DNA of 44,403 bases from Synechococcus sp. MU1642 (GCF_020514115.1 NZ_VTKZ01000014.1:1-44403); one strand, 5' to 3'. Counted from the stretch's first letter, positions 26,002 through 33,963 are shown. Program-made: numbers and translations. The notes: generated by a model not told the origin, from the sequence alone.

Positions 26002-26715
26002 ATGGGCAAGAAGCTTTCGCTTGGGCGTGCGACCCCTCGGCAAATTTGTTCACTCCTGTGCAAAATATCCTTAAGTTTTTTTGTTCTGCACATTGCGAGC
26101 GAGGCGCTGATAAACTTCTATGGGGTTTCAGAGAGTTTTTACCAAGATTTTTTTGATGCAATCAATCTCGACGAAGAGTTTAATTTACCCGCAATATACA
26201 GTGGTCTGTTGCTTTTTGTGTGCTCTTTATTGTTGAGCCAAATTGGTGTCTCGTGCAAAACAGCCGAAAGAAAAGATTGGATTTTGTTAAGCAGGGTGTT
26301 TTTATTTCTTTCATTTGATGAGGTTTTTCAAATACATGAGCTTTTTGTTGTCTCTGAATTGCGACAATACGTGCATCCCTCTCTTGCGTCAATCTGGGTG
26401 ATTCCTTACGGAATTTTATTCTTGTTATTTTCGTTTAGGTTTGTGCCTTTTTTCCTGCGCCTTCGTGGGCAAATGTCTTTTTTACCATTCGTCGCTGGTG
26501 GTATTTATGTGTCGGGTGCCATAGCCGTCGAGGCTTTAAATAGTTGGCTTGTTAGGACAAGTCAAATATCCCGAAGTGGCTTTTATTATGAAGCAATTTC
26601 AGGATTTGAGGAATTATTCGAAATGCTCGGGGTGATTATCTTTTTGTATGCAATTTTGCTAGAGTTGCAATCCCGAAATGGTCGCTTAAGCTATATCTTT
26701 AGCGTAAGTAAATAG
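26002..26715 (+). CDS. Multi-pass membrane protein, paralogue of 173-982, AT-rich
   Basis: 237 residues from ATG 26002. Hydrophobic segments and conserved motifs match the 173-982 protein in order: ATPRQICSLL near the start, FNLPAIYSGLLLF, DWILLSRVFLFLSFDEVFQIHE-like region (SFDEVFQIHE), HPSLASIWVIPYG, and GFEELFEMLGVII. Unlike its neighbours it is AT-rich with codons such as TTT, ATT and AAA, while the paralogue at 173 uses the GC-rich host style. The simplest reading is that this copy came from a lower-GC relative or mobile DNA. There is no ribosome-binding site of note and no mobility gene nearby. Function unknown. Confidence 0.85.
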   Translation: MGKKLSLGRATPRQICSLLCKISLSFFVLHIASEALINFYGVSESFYQDFFDAINLDEEFNLPAIYSGLLLFVCSLLLSQIGVSCKTAERKDWILLSRVFLFLSFDEVFQIHELFVVSELRQYVHPSLASIWVIPYGILFLLFSFRFVPFFLRLRGQMSFLPFVAGGIYVSGAIAVEALNSWLVRTSQISRSGFYYEAISGFEELFEMLGVIIFLYAILLELQSRNGRLSYIFSVSK

Positions 26716-26851
26716 TAGGCAATTGCATCGAATTATTTGTTGATTTTGATTTTAATTGTATATAAGCGATCTTATCGACAAAATCTTCTTTGCTTTTGAC
26801 CGCTTCTGAAACTTGCTAGCTATTGTGCTTGCCATCCTGGCTGTTTTGGAC

Positions 26852-27577
26852 ATGTTGGAACTGCATCAATTCCGCCATTCCGCATTTTGCCTCAAGGTGC
26901 GGATGGTGTTGCAGGCCAAGGGGCTGAGTTTCCGCACCGTGGAGGTGACCCCTGGCGTTGGTCAGGTGGCGGTGTTCCGGCTGTCCGGTCAACGGCAGGT
27001 TCCCGTGTTGGTTGATGGCGATCAGGTGATTGCCGACTCCAGCGCCATTGCGCTGCATCTAGATCAGCGGGAGCCGGACCCTGCCCTGATTCCTGTTGAT
27101 CCGCGCCAGGCCGCCCAGGTGCATCTGCTGGAGGACTGGGCCGACACCACGCTGGCGATGGCGGGCCGATCTTCTCTGGTACAGGCCGCGGCACTCGACC
27201 CCGAGCTTCGGGTTGCTCTGCTGCCTGACGATCTGCCCGACCCCGTGCGTTCCGTGATGGGTGTGATTCCCGGCGGTTGGGTCAGCAACATCACCGAACT
27301 GGTCAACCAGAGGGAGCGCACCGAGCTGCTTGCCAGCTTGGAGCAGCTCGCCACATCCGTGCAGGCCAGCCCCTGGTTGGTGGGCGACTGCATGACCCTG
27401 GCCGATATCGCCGTTGCCGCTCAGTTGTCGCTGCTTTGCTTCCCCTCCTCTGCAGGCTCAGCCTTAGCAGGCAGGGGGGTACCTGGGCTGAGCGATCACC
27501 CCAAGCTCCAGCCGCTGTTCCAGTGGCGGGACCAGATCGAACTCAAATTGATGGAGCGGACCCTGGAAGAGGTGTGA
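26852..27577 (+). CDS. Glutathione S-transferase family protein
   Basis: 241 residues from ATG 26852, chosen over a longer in-frame GTG/TTG start because MLELHQFRHSAFCLKVRMVL is a typical GST opening (thioredoxin-like N-domain with the active-site region S-A-F-C). It continues QRQVPVLVDGDQVIADSSAI, the cis-Pro and Glu/Ser γ-Glu-binding turn, followed by an all-helical C-domain with SPWLVGDCMTLADIAVAAQL (N-capping/hydrophobic staple motif). It probably conjugates or reduces glutathione-linked substrates in the cytoplasm; specific substrate unknown. The gene begins at the end of the AT-rich patch and overlaps the convergent exported-protein gene by 35 bp. Confidence 0.87.
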   Translation: MLELHQFRHSAFCLKVRMVLQAKGLSFRTVEVTPGVGQVAVFRLSGQRQVPVLVDGDQVIADSSAIALHLDQREPDPALIPVDPRQAAQVHLLEDWADTTLAMAGRSSLVQAAALDPELRVALLPDDLPDPVRSVMGVIPGGWVSNITELVNQRERTELLASLEQLATSVQASPWLVGDCMTLADIAVAAQLSLLCFPSSAGSALAGRGVPGLSDHPKLQPLFQWRDQIELKLMERTLEEV

Positions 27578-28220
27578 AGCGCAATTGGTAGTGGTGCTGG
27601 GCGATGGCCTGATCCCGCAGGCTCTCGCCCGGTGAGGCGTAGCGCCCCTGCCACTGCTCAGCGCAGATGTCCTCGCCGCAACGGTTGTATCGGCTCAGAG
27701 TTTCGATCCGGCTCAGCCGAGGCGGGCCGGGAGCATGCAGGATCTGCAGCACCAACTCGTCGGCCAGGAAGGTGTCGGTGCTCGGGCGCTCCTGACGGCG
27801 GCCCGTCACCGTGGTTTCGAGATAGAGATCGCCTTTGAGTCGCGCGATTTGGCGGTTGGCGGAGTCGGGGTCTTCTTCGACCCCCAGCAGCTGCTCCCCA
27901 AGCAGGGCACGACCGATGGCCGTGGCATTGAAGCTGCGATCGCCGATCAGTCGACCGCGTCGATCGACTTGGAACCGTGCTTGATGCAGCAGTGGTGGAA
28001 CGTCTGGGGCATCGAGATCAACGTTCTCCACCTGCCACACCCCAGCAAACCAGTCGGGATAGATCAGGTCGTCTCGATTCGAGGGCCGCGGCAAGGGTGC
28101 CGGCAGGCTCCAGTCGGGCCAACTTTTCAACCGCTGTTCAAGACCTCCCTGAGCCCAGGCGGGGCCGCCATTGAGCAGGATGGTGAGGCCGATCAGAAGC
28201 ATCCAAAACCCCCGTTCCAT
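27543..28220 (-). CDS. Exported conserved cyanobacterial protein
   Basis: 225 residues from ATG 28220. A signal peptide (MERGFWMLLIGLTILLNGGP, cut after AWA, residue 23) precedes a soluble domain with IYPDWFAGVWQVENVDLDAP, a pattern (P-x-W-F-x-G-x-W) I associate with a cyanobacterial/plastid lumenal or periplasmic family (perhaps DUF6816; not certain). A later CGEDICAEQWQGRY has a Cys pair that could be oxidised. Its ATG overlaps the ATG of the divergent CRR7 gene within CATG at 28218-28221. Likely location: periplasm or thylakoid lumen. Confidence 0.72.
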   Translation of the reverse strand: MERGFWMLLIGLTILLNGGPAWAQGGLEQRLKSWPDWSLPAPLPRPSNRDDLIYPDWFAGVWQVENVDLDAPDVPPLLHQARFQVDRRGRLIGDRSFNATAIGRALLGEQLLGVEEDPDSANRQIARLKGDLYLETTVTGRRQERPSTDTFLADELVLQILHAPGPPRLSRIETLSRYNRCGEDICAEQWQGRYASPGESLRDQAIAQHHYQLRFTPLPGSAPSI

Positions 28221-28482
28221 GTCTGATCCCCTGATCCGTGCTCTTGATGACTATGTGGTGCTGGAGCCAGGCAAGCCGGAGCAGCTGCTCAGCGCTGCCG
28301 ACACGTTGACATGGCTGAGCGGTTGGTTGCGCAACCTTGATCAGTTGCCGGCCGATTTGGCTGATCAACCCGATGAGGAATCAGCTGCTCAGCGGTTGAT
28401 CGATACGGCCTGTGATTTGGAGATCAGCCCCGGGATGACTTTGCAGTGGTTTGCGGTGCGGTTGGAGCCGCCAACGGCTTGA
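28219..28482 (+). CDS. CRR7 (chlororespiratory reduction 7) family protein
   Basis: 87 residues from ATG 28219. DDYVVLEPGKPEQLLSA at the start and LIDTACDLEISPGMTLQWFA before VRLEP at the end match the CRR7/DUF3571 family. In plants CRR7 is needed for assembly of the chloroplast NDH complex; in cyanobacteria the function is less clear. ndhO in the same window is the natural functional relative. The start shares CATG with the divergent exported-protein gene, and its stop lies 2 bp from the convergent aroK stop. Confidence 0.82.
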   Translation: MSDPLIRALDDYVVLEPGKPEQLLSAADTLTWLSGWLRNLDQLPADLADQPDEESAAQRLIDTACDLEISPGMTLQWFAVRLEPPTA

Positions 28483-28484
28483 GT

Positions 28485-29060
28485 TCAGTCGGACCGGCGT
28501 TGGGTCGGATCCTTCAGCAGGCTTGGCAGCAGTTGCAGGATCCCGTCAGCCACGGTCTCTGGAGTTTCCTCGTTGATGACCACCGTTAGATCGGCTTCGG
28601 CATAGAGGGGACGGCGCTCGTTCAACAGCGCGTTGAAAGCCGCTTCAGGATCTGAGGTCTGCAGCAGCGGGCGCACCGTGCTGTCTGCGTTCAACCGTTG
28701 CAGTAACTGATCGGGAACCACATCGAGCCAGATCACAATGCCGCTGTGCAGCAATCCCCAATTCTCCGGCTGGCTCACCACACCGCCGCCGGTGGCCACT
28801 ACCAGGGAGTGGCGCTGACTGATGGCACTGAGCACTTGGCTTTCCAGGCTGCGGAAGCCCGCTTCGCCATCCCGATCAAAGATCTCCGGAATGCCGCAGC
28901 CGGCCGCTTGTTCGATTACCGCATCGGCATCCACAAAGCCGTAGCCCAGGCGTTCGGCCAGGGGTCGGCCAGTACTCGTCTTACCGCTGCCCATCATTCC
29001 CACCAGATAAAGACTGCGCCCGCCAAGACGCTGCTTGAGGGTGAGGGTGGAATCCGCCAT
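28485..29060 (-). CDS. aroK: Shikimate kinase
   Basis: 191 residues from ATG 29060. It phosphorylates shikimate to shikimate-3-phosphate for aromatic amino acids, tocopherol and quinones. The P-loop GMMGSGKT lies at 21-28; the shikimate-binding D-x-D is [12 protein letters not shown]; then FRSLESQVL and the GGGVV motif at about 93-97; the lid carries [10 protein letters not shown]. It is divergent from the PTPS gene (51 bp gap). Confidence 0.95.
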   Translation of the reverse strand: MADSTLTLKQRLGGRSLYLVGMMGSGKTSTGRPLAERLGYGFVDADAVIEQAAGCGIPEIFDRDGEAGFRSLESQVLSAISQRHSLVVATGGGVVSQPENWGLLHSGIVIWLDVVPDQLLQRLNADSTVRPLLQTSDPEAAFNALLNERRPLYAEADLTVVINEETPETVADGILQLLPSLLKDPTQRRSD

Positions 29061-29111
29061 GACTCAAAAACGGCAATAGCTCATTAGGATGCCTCGCGGC
29101 CGGAACGTCAC

Positions 29112-30032
29112 ATGACTGAAACGAAGTCACCAGCACGGCACGGCCAAGGTCGTGGTTGTGTCATTACCAGGAGGGCCTGTTTCAGTGCCAGCCATCGCTA
29201 TTGGCTGCCCGAACTGTCAGCTGATGACAATGCTGCCCGTTTCGGGCCCTGCGCTATGGCTGCTGGCCATGGCCACAACTACGAGCTGATTGTGTCCATG
29301 GCTGGCGGTCTGGACGCCGACGGCATGGTGCTCAACCTTTCTGAGGTGAAGCACGCCATCCGCAATGAGGTGACGGGCCAGCTCGATTTCCGCTTCCTCA
29401 ATGAGGCCTGGCGAGAATTTGACGTTTCCACCCCTGCAGGTTGCCTCCCCACCACTGAGGCCCTGGTGCGGGTGATTTGGCGACGCCTCAGCCCTCATCT
29501 GCCGATCACGGCGTTGCGCCTCTACGAACAACCGGGCCTTTGGGCCGACTATCTCGGACATCCCATGGACGCCTTCCTCACCATCCGCACCCACTTCGCC
29601 GCCGCTCACCGACTGGCCCGCCCGGAGCTCAGCCAGGAGGAGAACGAAGCGATCTACGGCAAGTGCGCCCGTCCCCACGGTCATGGCCACAACTATTTGG
29701 TGGATGTGACTGTGCGCGGTGAGATCGATCCCCGCACCGGCATGGTCTGCGACCTCTCCGCGCTGCAGCGCCTCGTGGATGATCTGGTAGTCGAGCCCTT
29801 CGACCACACCTTCCTCAACAAAGATGTGCCCTTCTTTGAGGAGTGCGTTCCCACGGCAGAGAACATTGCCCTTCATATCGCTGATCGTCTCTCCAGCCCG
29901 ATTAAGGCCATCGGCGCCAGCCTCCACAAAGTGCGGCTGCAGGAGAGCCCGAACAATTCGGCCGAGGTCTACGCCGAAGCACCCCAGCTGGAGGTGTCTC
30001 CGGCAGCTCTCGATGCCGTGGCTGCCGTCTGA
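29112..30032 (+). CDS. Tandem-domain 6-pyruvoyl-tetrahydropterin synthase / QueD-like protein
   Basis: 306 residues containing two PTPS-fold domains, where a single QueD/PTPS has about 120-140. Domain 1: CFSASHRYW (H28), FGPC (C47), GHGHNY (H53, H55). Domain 2: FAAAHRLAR (H166), YGKC (C185), GHGHNY (H191, H193). Zn ligands and the catalytic Cys are kept in both. The catalytic Asp-His pair is DHTFLN (D230-H231) in domain 2, but LDFRFLN (D92-F93) in domain 1, so domain 1 has lost the His. Likely one active half and one structural or regulatory half. It makes 6-pyruvoyl- or 6-carboxy-tetrahydropterin from dihydroneopterin triphosphate, feeding cyanopterin or deazapurine synthesis; which one is not decidable. 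A RibD_C reductase gene follows 11 bp later. Confidence 0.9.
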   Translation: MTETKSPARHGQGRGCVITRRACFSASHRYWLPELSADDNAARFGPCAMAAGHGHNYELIVSMAGGLDADGMVLNLSEVKHAIRNEVTGQLDFRFLNEAWREFDVSTPAGCLPTTEALVRVIWRRLSPHLPITALRLYEQPGLWADYLGHPMDAFLTIRTHFAAAHRLARPELSQEENEAIYGKCARPHGHGHNYLVDVTVRGEIDPRTGMVCDLSALQRLVDDLVVEPFDHTFLNKDVPFFEECVPTAENIALHIADRLSSPIKAIGASLHKVRLQESPNNSAEVYAEAPQLEVSPAALDAVAAV

Positions 30033-30043
30033 TCGACGGCTTG

Positions 30044-30721
30044 ATGCCACAACGCCCCACCCCTTCACGCCCCTTCGTTCGGCTGGTGCTGGCCATCAGC
30101 ATCGATGGCCGCTTGGCTCCGCCGGATGGGGGTGCCGCCCAGCTGGGGGGTGAGGGCGACCGTCGTGCTCTGGAGCAGGCACTCGCCTGGGGGGATGCCT
30201 GCCTGATCGGTGCCGGAACCCTGCGGGCCCATCAGTGCACTTGTTTGATCCGCAACCCTCAGCTGCTTGAGCAACGTCGCCGCGAGGGGCGGGCGGAGCA
30301 GCCGGCTGCTGTGGTTGTGAGCCGATCCCCTGACTTCTCGAGCACCTGGCGTTTCTTTGATCAGCCGCTTCAACGTTGGCTGCTGGCTCCTGAGCCTGTG
30401 GATCAAGGCTTTGATCGTTGGTTGCCTTTGGCACCAACCTGGCTGGAGCGGCTCAATGAGCTTGGAGAAGCTGGGATTCAGCGTCTGGTGCTTCTGGGTG
30501 GCGCCCAACTCAGCGCCGATCTGTTGCAAGCCGATTGCGTCGATGCGCTTCAGCTCACCTTGGTGCCCCAGCTCCTAGGCGGCCGCTTCAGTTGGTTGCC
30601 TTGCACCGATGCGCGGTTGCCAGCTGCTTTGACGCAACTGGGTGCTTGGCAGTCCGACGGCGCTGAGGATCTCGGGGATGGGGAGTGGCTTGTTCGCTAC
30701 CAAAGGATCCGTCCTGGTTAA
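30044..30721 (+). CDS. RibD C-terminal domain / dihydrofolate-reductase-like reductase
   Basis: 225 residues from ATG 30044 (a TTG lies one codon earlier). It starts FVRLVLAISIDGRLAPPDGG, the NADPH-binding opening of the RibD_C/DHFR-like fold, then GDACLIGAGTLRAHQ (about residues 50-64), and RLVLLGGAQLSADLLQADCV, the second signature. There is no deaminase half, so it is not a full RibD. It could be the pyrimidine reductase of riboflavin synthesis or, given the PTPS gene just upstream, a pterin reductase. Next comes a FemAB-like gene 33 bp later. Confidence 0.85.
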   Translation: MPQRPTPSRPFVRLVLAISIDGRLAPPDGGAAQLGGEGDRRALEQALAWGDACLIGAGTLRAHQCTCLIRNPQLLEQRRREGRAEQPAAVVVSRSPDFSSTWRFFDQPLQRWLLAPEPVDQGFDRWLPLAPTWLERLNELGEAGIQRLVLLGGAQLSADLLQADCVDALQLTLVPQLLGGRFSWLPCTDARLPAALTQLGAWQSDGAEDLGDGEWLVRYQRIRPG

Positions 30722-30754
30722 GGTCATCGCAACAAGGCCAAAGACACCGTCGCA

Positions 30755-31930
30755 ATGACGTCACTCACGGCCCGCTGGCATCGCTCCATCAACGAAATCC
30801 CGGAGCAGCAGTGGAACAGCCTGGTGGGAGCCGACGCGATCCCCTTTTACCGATGGAGCTGGCTGGAGGCTTTGGAAAGCTCAGGCAGCACCGTCCCCGA
30901 GCAGGGCTGGCAGCCCCTCCATCTGGCCCTCTGGCGCGATGACACGCTGATTGCGGTAGCTCCTCTGTTCCTCAAGGGCCACAGCTATGGCGAGTTTGTG
31001 TTCGACCAGACCTTTGCCCGTCTTGCGGCGGATCTGGGGCTGCGCTACTACCCCAAGCTCCTAGGCATGAGTCCGGTCAGCCCCGTGCTGGGCTACCGCT
31101 TCCATGTGCGATTTGGAGAAGACGAGGCTCTGCTCACCCGGGAGTTGTTGCGGGCGATCGATCGCTTCTGCGAACAGAACGGCATCCTCAGCTGCAATTT
31201 TCTCTACGTGGATCCGCAGTGGCGGCCCCTGGCGGAAGCCGCCGGTTGTGCCGCTTGGCTGAATCAGCAAAGCCTGTGGAGCCGCGGCGATGACCAGAGT
31301 TTTGAGGATTACCTCAAGGGCTTCAATGCCAACCAGCGCCGCAACATCAAGCGGGAACGCAAGGCTGTAGCCAAGGGCGGGATCACCGTGACACCCCTCA
31401 GCGGCGACCAGCTGGACCTGGCGCTGTTGCAGACCATGCATCGCTTCTATGAGCAGCACTGTGCTCGCTGGGGACCGTGGGGCAGCAAGTACCTGGAGGA
31501 GAGCTTTTTTCAAGCGTTGGCACGGCTGCACCGCGATCAGCTGGTGCTCTTTTCAGCCCATCGCGGTGATCCGCTCGATCCGGTGGCGATGTCGATGTGC
31601 GTGCAGGACGGTCGTCAGCTTTGGGGCCGCTACTGGGGCAGCCACGAGGAGGTTGATTGTCTTCACTTCGAAGTCTGTTACTACGCCCCGATCGAATGGG
31701 CCCTGGCCAATGGCATCGTCAGCTTTGACCCTGGAGCTGGCGGCAGCCACAAACGCCGGAGAGGCTTTGTCGCACGTCCCCACGCCAGCCTGCACCGTTG
31801 GTATCAGCCCCAGATGGATCAATTGATCCGCACCTGGTTGCCCAAGGCGAATGGCTTGATGCTGGAGGAGATCGAGGCCATCAATGCGGACCTGCCCTTC
31901 AAAGCGGAACCTCAGGCCTTGGCTTTGTAG
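30755..31930 (+). CDS. FemAB-like / GNAT acyltransferase family protein (COG3146 type)
   Basis: 391 residues from ATG. It opens IPEQQWNSLVGADAIPFYRW, and then has HSYGEFVFDQTFARLAADLG, LLGMSPVSPVLGYRF, NFLYVDPQWRPLAE, DYLKGFNANQRRNIKRERK, and near the C-terminus GRYWGSHEEVDCLHFEVCYY with FDPGAGGSHKRRRGF. This order matches the PF04339-type FemAB-like proteins, cytoplasmic GNAT-fold enzymes whose substrates are not known; the family annotation as peptidoglycan-related is only by fold. It sits in a rightward run behind the PTPS and RibD_C genes and 9 bp before DUF4346. Confidence 0.87.
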   Translation: MTSLTARWHRSINEIPEQQWNSLVGADAIPFYRWSWLEALESSGSTVPEQGWQPLHLALWRDDTLIAVAPLFLKGHSYGEFVFDQTFARLAADLGLRYYPKLLGMSPVSPVLGYRFHVRFGEDEALLTRELLRAIDRFCEQNGILSCNFLYVDPQWRPLAEAAGCAAWLNQQSLWSRGDDQSFEDYLKGFNANQRRNIKRERKAVAKGGITVTPLSGDQLDLALLQTMHRFYEQHCARWGPWGSKYLEESFFQALARLHRDQLVLFSAHRGDPLDPVAMSMCVQDGRQLWGRYWGSHEEVDCLHFEVCYYAPIEWALANGIVSFDPGAGGSHKRRRGFVARPHASLHRWYQPQMDQLIRTWLPKANGLMLEEIEAINADLPFKAEPQALAL

Positions 31931-31939
31931 GTTGAAGGC

Positions 31940-32347
31940 ATGACCACCACCCCGGAAGCACCGGCATCCACCGCCGCGGCGATGGATGCTCTGGATCAGC
32001 GACTTTCCCAGCGGTTCATCGCTCTGGATCCCAGTGGCTATTTCTTGATCAAGCTGGATCGTGAAGCCGCCGAACTGGTGCTGGAGCGTTACTGCAACAC
32101 CATCGATGACAAGGGGTTGGCCAGGGATTCGGAAACCGGTGAGGTGTTGCGCTGCGACGGCGGCAATCCTCCACGGCGTCCCTCAGCCGTCTATCGCGGC
32201 AATACAGCTAAACAGCTGGGCATTCAGCTCACGGAAGGCGAAGGCCCACACCCGGTCACTTGCCTCGACCATGCTCTCTATCTGGGGAGGGAGTTGCAGA
32301 AGGCCGAGCAGTGCCTGCGCGATGGCACGGTCTATGTCCAGGACTAA
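31940..32347 (+). CDS. DUF4346 domain protein
   Basis: 135 residues from ATG. After a short Thr/Ala-rich start, RFIALDPSGYFLIKLDREAA, NTIDDKGLARDSETGEVLRC and the final TCLDHALYLGRELQKAEQCL ... VYVQD match the DUF4346 family of cyanobacteria, also found joined to a thymidylate-synthase-like domain in some bacteria. No catalytic function is established. Last gene of the rightward run; stop at 32345-32347. Confidence 0.85.
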   Translation: MTTTPEAPASTAAAMDALDQRLSQRFIALDPSGYFLIKLDREAAELVLERYCNTIDDKGLARDSETGEVLRCDGGNPPRRPSAVYRGNTAKQLGIQLTEGEGPHPVTCLDHALYLGRELQKAEQCLRDGTVYVQD

Positions 32348-32384
32348 CGATCAGGCGGGCTGCAGTTCTTTTGTTGCCGTGGAT

Positions 32385-32510
32385 TCAACCGGTCTCCCCC
32401 CGTTCCAGGGCATCTAGGAACATCGACAGGGTGTTTTCCCCTTCGTCGAGAATTTTTTCGTAACTCCAGAAAGTCTTCGGGAACTCTGGATAAACGAAAA
32501 GAGTGCGCAT
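32385..32510 (-). pseudogene. Remnant of a B12-binding radical SAM gene
   Basis: A 41-codon frame on the minus strand, ATG at 32510, TGA at 32385-32387. It begins MRTLFVYPEFPKTFWSYEKI, which is the N-terminus of a widespread cyanobacterial B12-binding-domain radical SAM family (those proteins run on through ELVNRKVLLPPLG). It then jumps directly to LDEGENTLSMFLDALERGET, which resembles the end of the same B12-binding domain (L-x-x-G-E-x-T-L-P-x-F-L-E-A-L). The ~100 residues normally between and the whole radical SAM domain are missing. The simplest reading is an internal deletion plus loss of the 3' part. Family recognition is from memory of the motif. Confidence 0.6.
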
Positions 32511-32596
32511 GGCCTCGGGCGTTGGTGGATGGACGTCTGGTTGGCCTTGCTGGAGATACTTTTCAATCGGTGTCAGCTGCTCACAAACCCAAAGCG

Positions 32597-32620
32597 CACT
32601 GGCCTGAACCCAGGCCAGTG
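32597..32620 (+). other. Perfect 9-bp inverted repeat upstream of petL
   Basis: CACTGGCCT (32597-32605) and AGGCCAGTG (32612-32620) with a 6-nt GAACCC loop. No T run follows on the plus strand. It may be a terminator or barrier between the DUF4346 and petL transcripts, or a leader structure for petL. Confidence 0.5.
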
Positions 32621-32654
32621 GGTGATCTAATGGTGATCACCTCCGTACTTGCAC

Positions 32655-32747
32655 ATGGGCGTCGGCATCTATCTCGGCCTGGTTGGTTCTGGTCTGGTGA
32701 CGGCTTTTGTGCTCACCAAGCTGCTCAAGGGAATCAAGCTCATCTAA
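32655..32747 (+). CDS. petL: Probable cytochrome b6f complex subunit PetL
   Basis: 30 residues, MGVGIYLGLVGSGLVTAFVL followed by a basic [10 protein letters not shown] tail. One transmembrane helix and a C-terminal L-K-G/x-I-K-L-I end agree with PetL, the small hydrophobic stabilising subunit of cytochrome b6f. It is too short to be found by length-based gene calls. It has a leader with CACTGGCCT inverted repeat upstream; its 3' end overlaps the convergent MFS gene by 8 bp. The alternative is another one-helix thylakoid protein. Confidence 0.68.
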   Translation: MGVGIYLGLVGSGLVTAFVLTKLLKGIKLI

Positions 32748-33963
32748 GAGGCTCCAACGTTTTCGCACCTCGCTTTCGCATCCAGAGCACAGCCACAGCA
32801 GCGCTGAGCCCACCCGTGACTGTGAAAGCCGTGGAGAGGCTGCTGATCATCACCATCAGGGCAACGATCAATCCACTGATCCCGCCTCCGCCCAGGAAGG
32901 CGATCTGGCTAAGCCCAGCCATGCGACCGCGCATCACCTGCGGTGAGCCGATCTGACTGATCAAGTTGCAGCTGCTCAGCAGCCCTGCTGTGCCGGTGCC
33001 GATCAGAAATGCCATGGCCAGGCAGAAGAAAGGCCCTGGCGTCCGGGCCATTCCCAGCTGGGCCACTGCGGTAATCAAGCCAAAGCCCCCGAGGGTGAGG
33101 AACGGGCGCCGGCAGAAACGCTGGCTGTTGCGTTGCAGCACCAGGCCGCCCACGATGCTGCCGCTCGCCAGCACGCTGGTGAACAGCCCCAGATCCGTGG
33201 GCTTGGGCCCCAGTTGATCGAAGGCAATCAACGGGGCTAGTCCCGGGTGATAAAACCCGATCAGACACAGCACTGCGGTGAAGCTGAGCACCCCCTGCAT
33301 GGTGCTGCCGCACTGGCGCCAGGCATTGAGCAAGCTGGCGTCTCGGCCGCCGCTGCTCCGCACTTCCTGATCCCTATTCGGGTTGAGCATGAACGTCACA
33401 CTGGCGATTGGCAGGAGATAGCTGGCCGCATCAATGCCCAGGGCCCAGGCCGGGCCAGTGGCCGCCAGCAACAACCCGCCGATCGGGGGGCCCACCAGCT
33501 TGCCCACGTTGAACACCACCGAAAAGCTCGTGAGGTAGCCCGCCAGCTGGTCGGGGCGTTCCACCAAAATTGAGCAGTATTTGTTGCGAGCCGTCAGCTC
33601 GTAGGCTCCTGCGATTCCTACCAGCAGGGTGCTGAACAGCAGCAGCAGTACCTGGGCTGTGCCTTCCAGCAGGGGGATCGCCAGGGCTCCTAGGCCAGAA
33701 GAGGCCAGCAGTGCCCATTGCGCCTGAACCAGCACCTGTTCACAGCCAACGCGGTCGGTGCGCACTCCCGCAGGACCACTCACCAGCAGTGTGGGCAGCG
33801 ATAGCGCGGCGAAGTTCAAGGCAAGCACGAAGGGATCCACGCCCCCTTTCATCAGAATCCAGCCCTTGGCGGTGATGCCGGCGAAAGAACCCGCCGTGCT
33901 CATGCCGGAGGCGATCAGAAAAAGCTGGCGTTGATGTTCGGCCCGCAGTTGGAGAAGGGTCAA
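32740..33963 (-). CDS. Major facilitator superfamily exporter (EntS-like)
   Basis: 407 residues. Twelve hydrophobic segments are visible. Features: [20 protein letters not shown]-like N-terminus ([10 protein letters not shown]), [20 protein letters not shown] (the MFS motif A region), a central loop [20 protein letters not shown], and a second-half [20 protein letters not shown]. This pattern is that of the DUF894/MFS_3 group with EntS as best-known member, which exports siderophores or drugs; substrate here unknown. Start is TTG at 33963, overlapping the rimO stop (TTGA). The pair is co-transcribed leftward. Confidence 0.88.
   Translation of the reverse strand: MTLLQLRAEHQRQLFLIASGMSTAGSFAGITAKGWILMKGGVDPFVLALNFAALSLPTLLVSGPAGVRTDRVGCEQVLVQAQWALLASSGLGALAIPLLEGTAQVLLLLFSTLLVGIAGAYELTARNKYCSILVERPDQLAGYLTSFSVVFNVGKLVGPPIGGLLLAATGPAWALGIDAASYLLPIASVTFMLNPNRDQEVRSSGGRDASLLNAWRQCGSTMQGVLSFTAVLCLIGFYHPGLAPLIAFDQLGPKPTDLGLFTSVLASGSIVGGLVLQRNSQRFCRRPFLTLGGFGLITAVAQLGMARTPGPFFCLAMAFLIGTGTAGLLSSCNLISQIGSPQVMRGRMAGLSQIAFLGGGGISGLIVALMVMISSLSTAFTVTGGLSAAVAVLWMRKRGAKTLEPLR

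Noticed and set aside
26813-26851. Longer GST start giving MLAIVLAILAVLDM...
   Set aside because: It adds a short hydrophobic stretch not typical for GSTs; MLELHQFRHSAFC at 26852 is the normal opening.
29217-30068. 283-codon minus-strand frame across the PTPS gene
   Set aside because: Lacks recognisable motifs and is fully antisense to a gene with two clear PTPS signatures.
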